The notes under the pieces were generated by a model. It saw nothing but the letters and a program-made list of their open reading frames with translations, did not search any database and had not been told where the DNA came from. Positions 53,772 to 62,764 of a stretch of DNA of 64,000 nt are shown here, in pieces. Source of the DNA: Thermoflavimicrobium dichotomicum. Its GTDB lineage: Bacteria > Bacillota > Bacilli > Thermoactinomycetales > Thermoactinomycetaceae. The position numbers were made by a program, and so were the translations under genes. The stretch is taken from assembly GCF_900114055.1 (NCBI RefSeq), contig NZ_FORR01000004.1, positions 62,001-126,000 on the forward strand, written 5' to 3'. The first letter of the stretch is position 1. The number at the start of each line of letters is the position of its first letter.

Positions 53772-54194
53772 TTATTCAATATAACCTTGTTTTCGTTGGA
53801 CTTCAGGATGCGGATACAAACCCATGGCTGTCTTCAAGCGTGCAAAACCCAATTTCTCGTAAAAAGCTTCCTTACCTGGAACCGCTTGCAGCCAAACATA
53901 TTTCGCCTGATTTCGTTCCAGTAAATATTGCATGATCTGCGTCCCTATTCCCATTTTTTGATAGGTTGGATACACCACAACATCAAAGATTATCGTATAG
54001 TACACCCCATCGGAAATCGCCCGACCTGCACCAATCAGCTGTCCATTGTCATCAAAGACAAAACAACGGATGGCACTTTGCCGAAAGGCCTGCTGCAATT
54101 CTTTTACCTGCCGAGGTCCCAATGTCAATCGATAAAGAGCAGCCAATTCCCTCCATCGAGCAAGGTCTTCTCCTAAATCAGACAGGAAATGCAT
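53772..54194 (-). CDS. GNAT acetyltransferase
   Basis: 140 residues. VYPTYQKMGIGTQIMQYLLE is the acetyl-CoA loop and PGKEAFYEKLGFARLKTAMG the C-terminus. Relatives are arylamine or amino-sugar type small GNATs; substrate unknown. It lies 14 bases downstream of hpd and is probably co-transcribed with it. Confidence 0.85.
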   Translation of the reverse strand: MHFLSDLGEDLARWRELAALYRLTLGPRQVKELQQAFRQSAIRCFVFDDNGQLIGAGRAISDGVYYTIIFDVVVYPTYQKMGIGTQIMQYLLERNQAKYVWLQAVPGKEAFYEKLGFARLKTAMGLYPHPEVQRKQGYIE

Positions 54195-54208
54195 ATGCTG
54201 GTCTCCTC

Positions 54209-55318
54209 TTACAGGTTTCCTCTGCGCGCTTGCTCACGTTCAATCGCTTCAAACAATGCTTTAAAGTTCCCTTCCCCAAAGCCTCTAGAGCCTTTACGTT
54301 GAATAATTTCAAAGAAAAGGGTCGGACGGTCGACAACCGGTTGGGTGAAAATTTGCAATAAATAACCTTCATCATCACGATCAACCAAAATATTTAATCG
54401 GCGAATATCTTCCAGGTTTTCATCGATCTTACCAACTCGATCTGTCAATACCTCATAATACGTTTCTGGAGCTTTAAGGAAAGGTACTCCATTTTCTTTC
54501 AAAGCTGAAACCGTTTTCACAATATCGTTTGTCAGTAATGCTACATGCTGAACACCTGCTCCGCAATAAAACTCCAAATATTCCTGAATTTGCGATTTCC
54601 TTTTTCCTTCAGCCGGTTCATTGATCGGGAACTTAATGCGTCCACCATTGTGCATGACTTTCGACATCAAGGCAGAATACTCGGTACTGATATCTTCATC
54701 ATCGAAATGAATCATCTGTTTAAAGCCCATCACTTTTTCATAGTAAGAAACCCATTCCTCCATGCGTTCTACATTCCCTACCACATGATCAACTGCTACC
54801 AAACCCGTGTCCTTACTTGGGATCTCTAATTCACAAGGAATAAATCCAGGTGCAAACAGTCCTTGATAATCTTTTCTCTCAACCAGTGTATGAACGGTAT
54901 CACCATAAGTACCGATAACTGCTTTTTTAATCACACCAAATTCGTCTTTTTCTTCATAAGGTTCCTTAATAATAATGGCTCCCCGACTTTTCGCCTCGTT
55001 AAACGCTTTTTCCACATCAGGCACACGAAGAGCAATATCTTTAATTCCATCCCCATGCTTTTTCACAAATTCAGTCATTTCATGTTCAGGCGAATAAGCT
55101 CCACTAATCACGAAACGAATCTTTCCTTGTTCAACAACATAGGAAACTCTCTCACGATTTCCCGATTCCAATCCGCTGTAAGCAACAGGGCGAAAACCAA
55201 AGGTTTGGCAAAGGAAATAACATGCCTGTTTCGCATTACTTGTGTACCATTCCAGATAATCAATGTCTTGAATCGGAAAAAAATCTTCTTGAACTTGAAA
55301 CGTTTTATCTTTTTTCAT
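54209..55318 (-). CDS. hpd: 4-hydroxyphenylpyruvate dioxygenase
   Basis: 369 residues. Two vicinal-oxygen-chelate repeats supply the iron ligands: His in VDHVVGN, His in VQHVALLT, and Glu in LFFEIIQRKGSRGFG. It converts 4-hydroxyphenylpyruvate to homogentisate in tyrosine breakdown. GGGGGAG precedes ATG 55318, so the frame extension to 55441 is rejected. No homogentisate dioxygenase gene is present in the window. Confidence 0.95.
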   Translation of the reverse strand: MKKDKTFQVQEDFFPIQDIDYLEWYTSNAKQACYFLCQTFGFRPVAYSGLESGNRERVSYVVEQGKIRFVISGAYSPEHEMTEFVKKHGDGIKDIALRVPDVEKAFNEAKSRGAIIIKEPYEEKDEFGVIKKAVIGTYGDTVHTLVERKDYQGLFAPGFIPCELEIPSKDTGLVAVDHVVGNVERMEEWVSYYEKVMGFKQMIHFDDEDISTEYSALMSKVMHNGGRIKFPINEPAEGKRKSQIQEYLEFYCGAGVQHVALLTNDIVKTVSALKENGVPFLKAPETYYEVLTDRVGKIDENLEDIRRLNILVDRDDEGYLLQIFTQPVVDRPTLFFEIIQRKGSRGFGEGNFKALFEAIEREQARRGNL

Positions 55319-55370
55319 ATAGAAACTCCCCCTAATTGCATTAATTTTATCTATCTTCAGATTATCGTTG

Positions 55371-55410
55371 CAAAAAAAAAGGCGCAAGCATCTACTGTGA
55401 TGCGCTGACA
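55371..55410 (-). terminator. Terminator overlapping the end of a GNAT gene
   Basis: GCGCA/TGCGC stem with TTTTTTTTT on the minus strand. Confidence 0.65.
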
Positions 55411-56006
55411 CGTTGACGTGATGACTGAAAACGAAAATCATCCGGAGTCATCGCATACACACATGTATTCTCCAATCGATCATCGACTGCCAAACGATGA
55501 TTGCGCAAAACTCCTTCGAGACGATACCCCAACCTCTCGGCTACTTTTCGACTTCGTATATTTCGTTCATCACAACGGATCTCTACCCGCTTCGCTCCTA
55601 AGATTTCAAAAGCAAAGACTGTCAATCCACGAACAGCTTCTGTAATATAGCCTTTGCCTGATTCACTGACCCGGCACCAATACCCAATTTCAAATTTAGG
55701 AATATTCCAGTCGATCTGGTGTAAACCACTACTACCAATAAATCGCTTCGTCTTTTTCTCAAACAGATGGAAGCGCAAATCAACCCGTTCCAAAAAATGA
55801 CAATGAGCCTGTCTTACATTTATTTCTGTCTCTTCAATGGTTGGAGGATTTTGCGCCCATAACATCCACGGCTTTAAATGGTCCAATGACTCATGAATGG
55901 CTTCATTCACATACACACCATCACCAGGTAAAGGTAAACGGATCAATAGCCTTTCTGTTTCAAATTGATGAGGGAAATCCCGTAAAATAGGCGGGAAGGT
56001 ATCCAT
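55392..56006 (-). CDS. GNAT acetyltransferase (RimJ/RimL-like)
   Basis: About 204 residues. ETERLLIRLPLPGD opens a RimJ/RimL-type fold. SESGKGYITEAVRGLTVFAFE is the acetyl-CoA loop and EIRCDERNIRSRKVAERLGY the conserved C-terminal part. Members acetylate ribosomal proteins or other N-termini. GGAG lies nine bases before ATG 56006. An ATG at 56033 has no ribosome site. Confidence 0.84.
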   Translation of the reverse strand: MDTFPPILRDFPHQFETERLLIRLPLPGDGVYVNEAIHESLDHLKPWMLWAQNPPTIEETEINVRQAHCHFLERVDLRFHLFEKKTKRFIGSSGLHQIDWNIPKFEIGYWCRVSESGKGYITEAVRGLTVFAFEILGAKRVEIRCDERNIRSRKVAERLGYRLEGVLRNHRLAVDDRLENTCVYAMTPDDFRFQSSRQRVSASQ

Positions 56007-56166
56007 ATGTCGATTCTCCATTTCTTTTTTCATCTATATTTAAATTAAATTGTACAAAAACTACCCTGTTTAGAAAACAATCACTGTTATATAATTATAT
56101 TTCAATTTCCAATTTATTACAGAAAAATGTCCTATATTCATTGCTCTTCCAAATCAGAAATCAATA

Positions 56167-56205
56167 AGGCTACTGGATTATCCAGTAGCCTTCATTTATT
56201 GGCAA
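56167..56205. terminator. Terminator after acyl-CoA ligase gene
   Basis: AGGCTACTGGAT/ATCCAGTAGCCT palindrome, flanked by TTCATTTATT on one side and TTATTGATT on the other. Confidence 0.65.
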
Positions 56206-56307
56206 AGATTTTCTTATTGGCATCAGCATTTCTTCTCCGATTCTGTCACGTTTCTTAAATCAACTTGAAACCAAAAAGGAATCCTGTTGTATTATATCTT
56301 TGGAACA

Positions 56308-57957
56308 TCAAAAGTCTTTCTTCTTTTTTAATTCTTCTGCAATCATTTCCCGCAATTTGTATTTTTGCACTTTTCCGCTGGCAGTCATGGGAAATTCTTC
56401 GACAAAATGAATGATCTCCGGTATTTTGTGCCGGGCAATTTGTCCTTGACAATACTCACGAATCTCCTCGGCCGTTAAAGATACTCCTTCTTTTTTACGG
56501 ATAAATGCTGCCACAATTTCACCGTAATAATCATCGGGCGCTCCAACAACTTGTACATCCAATACTTTTGGATGCTGATAAATAAATTCTTCAATCTCTC
56601 GTGGATAAATATTTTCACCACCGCGAATAATCATATCCTTTAAACGCCCAGTAATGCGAAAGTAGCCATTTTCGTCCATGACAGCCAGATCTCCCGTGTG
56701 TAACCATCCTTCTTCGTCAATCGCTTCTGCAGTTGCCTCAGGCATCTTATAATAACCTTTCATGACATGGTAACCCCGCGTACACAATTCTCCCTGTACC
56801 CCCGGCGGAACCGTTTCACCCGTTTGCGGATCCACAATTTTGACTTCGACCACATCATGCTTTTTTCCCACGGTAGCGACTCTTAATTCCAATGGATCAT
56901 CTGCCCGGGTCTGCGTTATGCCAGGAGATGATTCAGTTTGTCCATACACAATGGTTAATTCCTTGATCCCCATATCCTCCGTCACCCGTCGCATCACTTC
57001 AATCGGGCAATTGGACCCGGCCATAATACCGGTACGAAGGGTACTGAAGTCGGTTTTCTCAAAATCTGGATGATTCAATTCTGCTATAAACATGGTTGGA
57101 ACCCCATGCAAAGCTGTACATTTTTCTTGCTCTACCGTTTTCAAGACAAGTCCAGGATCAAATTTGGTCAGCGGGATCATCGTAGCCCCTACACTTACAC
57201 ATGTAAGGGTGCCTAAAACACATCCAAAGCAATGAAAAAAGGGAACAGGGATACACAAGCGGTCTTGTTCGGTCAGCTTCATACACTCAGCAATATTTCT
57301 CGCATTGTTGACGATGTTATAATGGGTTAACATGACCCCTTTTGGAAAACCGGTTGTTCCGGAAGTATACTGCATGTTAATCACTTCATCGGGATCCAGG
57401 CTTTCTTGGCGTTTCATTAGCTCTTCATCAGAAATTGTTTGCCCCATCTCTAAAACATCCTGCCATGTAAACATGCCTGGATATCGCTTGTCGCCGATCA
57501 TAATCACGTTCCTAAGCCGGGGCAAACGGGCTGACTTGAGCTGTCCCGGCTTTGAAGTCAAAAGCTCAGGACAAATCTCATACAGCATATCGACATAACT
57601 CGTTCCACTGACTCCCTCCATCAAGATAAATGTTTCTGTATCTGATTGAGCAAGCAAATACTCCAGTTCGCGTGTTCGATAGTTGGTATTTACCGTAATT
57701 AAAACCGCTCCCATTTTCCCTGTGGCAAACTGGGCAAGTAACCATTCAGGTTGATTGTTGGCCCAGATCGCGATGTGATGCCCTTTTTGCAAACCGAGTT
57801 TCATAAAACCTTTGGCTACTTGATTGGCATGGTTACGAAACTCGAGGTAAGACCATCTCAAGTTGTACTCAGGATAAACAACCGCCTCATGATCGAGCAA
57901 TCGTTCAGCCTGCTCATCTAACAACGTACCTACTGTCTTATGAATGAGCTCTGCCAA
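56308..57957 (-). CDS. Acyl-CoA synthetase (AMP-dependent, FadD-like)
   Basis: 549 residues of the AMP-binding superfamily. YTSGTTGFPKGVMLTHYN is motif A3. YGQTESSPG, GWLHTGDLAVMDENGYF and GRLKDMIIRGGENIYPREIE follow, with K in MTASGKVQKYKL. It activates a fatty or related carboxylic acid to the acyl-CoA. It starts at TTG with GGGGG eight bases upstream, 14 bases after the acyl-CoA dehydrogenase stop, so they form an operon. Chain-length preference is not readable. Confidence 0.92.
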   Translation of the reverse strand: MAELIHKTVGTLLDEQAERLLDHEAVVYPEYNLRWSYLEFRNHANQVAKGFMKLGLQKGHHIAIWANNQPEWLLAQFATGKMGAVLITVNTNYRTRELEYLLAQSDTETFILMEGVSGTSYVDMLYEICPELLTSKPGQLKSARLPRLRNVIMIGDKRYPGMFTWQDVLEMGQTISDEELMKRQESLDPDEVINMQYTSGTTGFPKGVMLTHYNIVNNARNIAECMKLTEQDRLCIPVPFFHCFGCVLGTLTCVSVGATMIPLTKFDPGLVLKTVEQEKCTALHGVPTMFIAELNHPDFEKTDFSTLRTGIMAGSNCPIEVMRRVTEDMGIKELTIVYGQTESSPGITQTRADDPLELRVATVGKKHDVVEVKIVDPQTGETVPPGVQGELCTRGYHVMKGYYKMPEATAEAIDEEGWLHTGDLAVMDENGYFRITGRLKDMIIRGGENIYPREIEEFIYQHPKVLDVQVVGAPDDYYGEIVAAFIRKKEGVSLTAEEIREYCQGQIARHKIPEIIHFVEEFPMTASGKVQKYKLREMIAEELKKKKDF

Positions 57958-57971
57958 TTTTCTTTATCCCC

Positions 57972-59099
57972 CTAGCACCCAATCTCCCGGGCGATGATAT
58001 TGCGCTGGATCTCTGAGGTTCCTTCGCCAATCTCCGTTAATTTCGCATCGCGGAAGAAGCGCTCCACTTTATAATCATGCATATATCCATAGCCGCCATG
58101 GATTTGGACAGCTTGATTGCAAACACGCATCGCTACCTCAGAAGCATACAATTTGCACATCGAAGCTTCTTTGGTAAACTTCCGTCCTTGATCTTTCAGC
58201 CAGGCTGCTTTATATACCATCAATCGTGCCAATTCAATTTCCATTGCCATATCTGCCAGTTTATGCTGAATCGCTTGAAATTTGGAGATCTTCTGTCCGA
58301 ACTGAACCCGTTCTTTCGCATATTGGAGTGCCAACTCGTAGGCTCCCTGTGCAATTCCTACCGCCATGGCCCCAATCCCAATTCGGCCACCATCTAGCGT
58401 AATAAGAAACTGTTTGTAGCCTTTCCCTCTTTCTCCCAAGATTTCACGATCTGTTACTTTTACATTTTCCAACACAAGCTCTGTGGTATTGGAACTGTGC
58501 AGCCCCATTTTGTGATAGGAGTCAACTACCGTAAATCCTTCCGCATCGGTTGGTACGATGAAAGCTGTAATTTCCTTTTCCCCTGTCAGCGCAGTGAGTG
58601 AGACAAATTTAGCATAGCTGGCATTTGTAATAAAGCATTTGGAACCATTAATAACCCAAGTATCTCCTTTTTTGACTGCTTTCGTCCGTGTTCCACCTGC
58701 ATCTGAACCAGCACCTGGCTCCGTCAAACCAAACGCTCCCAACGTCTTTCCCTGACATAACGGAATCAGATACTTTTGTTTTTGTTCTTCCGTTCCAAAT
58801 AGGTATATGGGTGCACATCCAAGAGAAATATGAGCCGAATAGGTAATTCCCGTCGAGGCGCAAACCCTGCTAAGCTCTTCTACCACAATCGCAAAACTGA
58901 TCGTATCAGCTCCACCTCCACCATACTCTTCTGGAAATGGCAAGCCCATGAGATTTAAATCAGCCATCTTTTCGAAAATCTCTTTTGGAAATCGTTTGGT
59001 TCGATCTCTTTCATCGGCACCTGGCGCCACTTCTCCCTCAGCAAAATCCCGCATCAGTTTACGGATCATCTTTTGTTCAGCAGTCAAGTCGAAATTCAT
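57972..59099 (-). CDS. Acyl-CoA dehydrogenase
   Basis: 375 residues. [16 protein letters not shown] and [13 protein letters not shown] are FAD and substrate signatures. [11 protein letters not shown] precedes the C-terminal catalytic Glu region [17 protein letters not shown]. It oxidises an acyl-CoA to the 2-enoyl-CoA and passes electrons to ETF. It is the first gene of the operon and is preceded by a promoter overlapped by a cre site. Confidence 0.94.
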   Translation of the reverse strand: MNFDLTAEQKMIRKLMRDFAEGEVAPGADERDRTKRFPKEIFEKMADLNLMGLPFPEEYGGGGADTISFAIVVEELSRVCASTGITYSAHISLGCAPIYLFGTEEQKQKYLIPLCQGKTLGAFGLTEPGAGSDAGGTRTKAVKKGDTWVINGSKCFITNASYAKFVSLTALTGEKEITAFIVPTDAEGFTVVDSYHKMGLHSSNTTELVLENVKVTDREILGERGKGYKQFLITLDGGRIGIGAMAVGIAQGAYELALQYAKERVQFGQKISKFQAIQHKLADMAMEIELARLMVYKAAWLKDQGRKFTKEASMCKLYASEVAMRVCNQAVQIHGGYGYMHDYKVERFFRDAKLTEIGEGTSEIQRNIIAREIGC

Positions 59100-59127
59100 G
59101 TCTCCACTCCCCTAATTTACCCTAGTA

Positions 59128-59176
59128 TGTTAGCGCTTTCATTTATATTATAGATGTATTTATGCATTATCTTCAA
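59128..59176 (-). promoter_or_regulatory. SigA promoter with CcpA (cre) operator
   Basis: On the minus strand TTGAAG, an 18-base spacer and TATAAT (59147-59176) are followed at once by TGAAAGCGCTAACA (59128-59141), a full match to the cre consensus. The cre overlaps the start point, so CcpA should repress the acyl-CoA operon when sugars are plentiful. Confidence 0.8.
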
Positions 59177-59262
59177 TAATTTTAGATTTAACAGTCATTA
59201 TTTCTTGTAAGCGTCTTCAATTTGATTTGCATTGAGGTTGGAAAAGGGATAAAATTGAATCA

Positions 59263-59295
59263 ATAAAACAAAAAGCACTCAAATCGAGTGCTTTC
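59263..59295 (-). terminator. Terminator after rpoD
   Basis: AAAGCACTC/GAGTGCTTT stem then TTGTTTTATTG on the minus strand. Confidence 0.85.
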
Positions 59296-59314
59296 CTGAA
59301 AAAACGGTATCTAT

Positions 59315-60421
59315 TTACTCAAGGAAATCCTTCAAGCGTTTACTCCGGCTCGGATGGCGTAATTTGCGCAGTGCTTTTGCCTCAATTTGTCGAATCCGTT
59401 CACGCGTGACGCCAAATACCTTCCCGACCTCTTCCAATGTCCGGGTACGGCCATCATCGAGACCAAAACGTAAACGCAGGACATTTTCTTCACGTTCAGA
59501 TAATGTATCAAGCACTTCTTTTAACTGTTCTTTTAACAGCTCATACGCTGCTGCGTCAGCAGGCGCTTGCGCTTCATCATCTGGAATAAAGTCTCCCAGA
59601 TGGGAATCGTCTTCCTCACCAATCGGTGTTTCGAGGGAAACAGGCTCTTGGGCGATCTTCATGATTTCACGTACTTTTTCTGGGCTGAGCCCCATCTCTT
59701 CAGCAATTTCCTCTGGTGTGGGTTCACGTCCCAGCTCCTGGAGCAAATGTCTGGAAACACGAATGAGTTTATTAATGGTTTCGACCATATGAACCGGGAT
59801 CCGAATGGTACGTGCTTGATCAGCAATTGCACGGGTAATTGCCTGACGAATCCACCAGGTTGCATACGTACTAAATTTGTAGCCTTTGCGATAATCAAAC
59901 TTTTCAACAGCTTTTAGAAGTCCCATATTCCCTTCCTGAATCAAATCCAGGAACAGCATACCACGCCCAACATATCTCTTGGCAATGCTGACTACCAAAC
60001 GGAGGTTTGCTTCTGCCAACCGCCGTTTCGCTGCTTCATCATTTTGCTCAATCCGCTTCGCAAGCTCGACTTCTTCTTCAGCTGTTAAAAGAGGGACTCG
60101 ACCGATTTCTTTCAAGTACATCCGAACAGGATCATTGATTTTGACACCAGGTGGCACACTGAGATCATCGTCGATCAGATCAAAGTCTTCACTATCCACC
60201 TCTGGCTCAAAATCATCATCGGCTTCGTTTTCCACTTCAATACCCAGTTCATTTAACAGCTCAAAAAAGTCATCAATTTGTTGCGGATCCTGGTCAAACG
60301 GAGCCAATTTCTCCATGATGGTTTTATATGTCAACACACCTTGTTTTTTACCAGCCTCGATCAACTGAACTTTTACCTGTTCCAAATCCAATTCCGTATC
60401 AACATTTTGTTCGTTAGCCAA
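59315..60421 (-). CDS. rpoD: RNA polymerase primary sigma factor
   Basis: 368 residues, close to B. subtilis SigA. Region 1.1 (about 1-80) is followed by an acidic linker. Region 2 has [20 protein letters not shown] and [20 protein letters not shown], region 3 follows, and region 4 has [20 protein letters not shown]. It follows dnaG by 20 bases, as in the classical dnaG-rpoD operon. Confidence 0.98.
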   Translation of the reverse strand: MANEQNVDTELDLEQVKVQLIEAGKKQGVLTYKTIMEKLAPFDQDPQQIDDFFELLNELGIEVENEADDDFEPEVDSEDFDLIDDDLSVPPGVKINDPVRMYLKEIGRVPLLTAEEEVELAKRIEQNDEAAKRRLAEANLRLVVSIAKRYVGRGMLFLDLIQEGNMGLLKAVEKFDYRKGYKFSTYATWWIRQAITRAIADQARTIRIPVHMVETINKLIRVSRHLLQELGREPTPEEIAEEMGLSPEKVREIMKIAQEPVSLETPIGEEDDSHLGDFIPDDEAQAPADAAAYELLKEQLKEVLDTLSEREENVLRLRFGLDDGRTRTLEEVGKVFGVTRERIRQIEAKALRKLRHPSRSKRLKDFLE

Positions 60422-60441
60422 TGTTTATTCCTCCTTTCTGA

Positions 60442-62298
60442 TCAATCCATGATGAGTCCGCGTTGGATCTTTCGCTTCAACATGGCAATTTCCTGACCTA
60501 ATTGCGCGGCTTGTATGGATTCACCAGCTTGAATTAATCGCTGTTGTTCTTTTTCTTTTCGTTCGATCTCGGATAAGATCATCCCATTTTTGATATGACT
60601 TACATAATCTTTCAAAGCGGCTTCGGACACCTGATCAGGATCAGGCAAGTCTAGCATCGCCAGCTCACTTACTTTAGGTATGAGAGAAGGATCTATCTGC
60701 TCCAAATAACCAATAAATCTGCCAACATCTGCTGAATAACCTACTTGATAATACCGGTAAAGATGAGCAGCTAGAGCTTCATAGGTTTCCGTTTGAAATT
60801 GTGATCCTAATTCTTTTTCTACCCAAGCTGCGATCGCCTGGCTTTTCATCATTAAGGCAAGTAAATGTTTCTCAGAGGTCTCAGCCAGTGAAGCAGAACG
60901 CGCTTGTACAACCAAATGTTTGGCATCTTCCTGCTTTCCATTATTCCACTTAGCTGGTTGTTTATCCCCTTTTTTTTCTTTCTTCTTGCGAAGCTTGATG
61001 CGACGTTGCTCTTCTTTTAACGCATCCAAAGAGAGGTGAAATTCATCAGCCAGTCTCCTGAGGTAATGATCCTGTTCGATAGCCAAAGGCAATTCACTGA
61101 TAAGATCTATGGCAACAGTTAAGTATTTTAGGCGATCATCTTCATCTTGTAAATGGTATTTCTTTTTTAGCATCTCCAGTTTAAAAGCGGTTAATGACAT
61201 AGCTCCGGCCAATACTTCCTCTTGGAAAGCAGAAGCGCCATAACAACGTATATAATCATCAGGGTCCATCTTGCCAGGCATTTGGGCAATCTTGACAGTA
61301 CAATTATATTTTCTCAGCAGATCCGTTCCTCTTTCTGCTGCTGCCTGCCCAGCTGTATCTGCATCGTAACAAATGATTACTGAATCGGTATTGCGTTTGA
61401 TCACTTTCGCTTGTTGTTCCGTGAGCGAAGTACCTAGCGTTGCAATCCCCGTATAAATGCCAGCTTGCCATGCAGAAATCACATCCATATATCCTTCAAA
61501 GAGGACTGCTTGTTGTTTTTTTCGTATGTGTGTACGGGCACGATGAAGATTAAACAAATGACTCCCTTTATGAAAGAGAGGAGTTTCAGGACTGTTAAGA
61601 TATTTAGGCTCTTGATTGCCTAAGCTTCGCCCACCAAATCCAATCACCCGACCTTGTGTATCATGTATTGGGAAAATAATCCTTCCTCGAAAACGATCAT
61701 AAAACCGATCCATTGAAGGAGAAGAACGAGAGGTGATCAAACCGATTTTTTCTAACAATGCAGGTTGAAAGCCACGTCGTTTCAAAAAACGAAAGAGCAA
61801 TTGATGATCTGATAACGGAGCATAGCCCAATTGAAATTCTTTGATGGTTTCCATCCGAACCTGTCGGCTCTCTAAATACTGTCTTGCAACACGTCCATAC
61901 TCCTCGTGAAGTAATAAATGATGATAAAGACGAGCTGTTAATTCCAGAGCATGGCGCATCTCTCTTAGCTCTTCGTTTTCCTGACTTTCAACCGATACTG
62001 ATTCTGGAAGTGGAATCCCTGCTTGCTCGGCTAAATGCTTCACGGCTTCGACAAAAGTGAGCTGTTCGATGTCCATAACAAATCGAATGACATCTCCACC
62101 CACTCCACATCCAAAACAATGATAAATCTGCTTTTCAGGAGAGACAGAGAAGGAGGGTGTCCTTTCAGAATGAAAGGGACATAATCCAAAGAAGTTCCTG
62201 CCGCTTTTTTTCAATTGAACATAAGTAGAAACCACATCAACGATATCTACTTGAGTCCGGATTTGGTCTATAACTTCATCAGGAATGCGTCCCCCCAT
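60442..62298 (-). CDS. dnaG: DNA primase
   Basis: 618 residues. The CHC2 zinc finger is CPFHSERTPS plus HCFGCGVGGD. The TOPRIM core has LFEGYMD and VIICYDADTAGQAA. The C-terminal part is the DnaB helicase-binding domain. It makes RNA primers for replication. An in-frame GTG three codons upstream (62307) is also possible; neither has a strong ribosome site. Confidence 0.97.
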   Translation of the reverse strand: MGGRIPDEVIDQIRTQVDIVDVVSTYVQLKKSGRNFFGLCPFHSERTPSFSVSPEKQIYHCFGCGVGGDVIRFVMDIEQLTFVEAVKHLAEQAGIPLPESVSVESQENEELREMRHALELTARLYHHLLLHEEYGRVARQYLESRQVRMETIKEFQLGYAPLSDHQLLFRFLKRRGFQPALLEKIGLITSRSSPSMDRFYDRFRGRIIFPIHDTQGRVIGFGGRSLGNQEPKYLNSPETPLFHKGSHLFNLHRARTHIRKKQQAVLFEGYMDVISAWQAGIYTGIATLGTSLTEQQAKVIKRNTDSVIICYDADTAGQAAAERGTDLLRKYNCTVKIAQMPGKMDPDDYIRCYGASAFQEEVLAGAMSLTAFKLEMLKKKYHLQDEDDRLKYLTVAIDLISELPLAIEQDHYLRRLADEFHLSLDALKEEQRRIKLRKKKEKKGDKQPAKWNNGKQEDAKHLVVQARSASLAETSEKHLLALMMKSQAIAAWVEKELGSQFQTETYEALAAHLYRYYQVGYSADVGRFIGYLEQIDPSLIPKVSELAMLDLPDPDQVSEAALKDYVSHIKNGMILSEIERKEKEQQRLIQAGESIQAAQLGQEIAMLKRKIQRGLIMD

Positions 62299-62307
62299 AA
62301 AAATCAC

Positions 62308-62764
62308 TGCTTTCTATTCGATTCCCTTAAACAATACTACCAAAAAATATAAATTTCTCCAGACATCTAGTATCTATTCGCCAAAATTCGTCAAAGTCCT
62401 TCAAAACCTTATACATTTTTCTATGGTAATTATTTCATATAAATATGTAGAACTTTGTTTTTATAAATCTCTTTTCTTCCTATTCTACAAAAATGATTGT
62501 TCTCCTTCTCACTTAGTTCATGAACCGAGGCAAAGAAAGAAATGGAAAAAAGATGTCGAATAGAAAAGCGGAACATTGTTCTTATTACTTCTATTTTAGA
62601 ATCATTTTAATTAAAAAATACCCTAGATCAACTGGGAAAAGGATATTTTTTTTCAAGTTCTTGTCAAACAGCTCCCTTCTTCAGATGGAACAGAGATAGA
62701 AGAAGGAATCGGTTTCACAGCCTTCTGCCTATAAAACCGATTCCCTTTCAAACGAATGATCCAA
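62308..62764. other. Spacer between ppdK and dnaG with ppdK terminator
   Basis: At 62702-62745 GGAATCGGTTT/AAACCGATTCC forms a long stem that probably ends ppdK; the T run is weak. A TTGACG box at 62389-62394 with TACTAG 16 bases on could start dnaG. No gene seen. Confidence 0.5.

Noticed and set aside
53718-53924. Plus-strand frame sharing TTSVPSQSLRKEPIP with a minus-strand frame at 22322-22612
   Set aside because: The shared peptide is the reverse reading of the two-copy RNA hairpin. Neither frame has a ribosome site, and they diverge at once outside the repeat.
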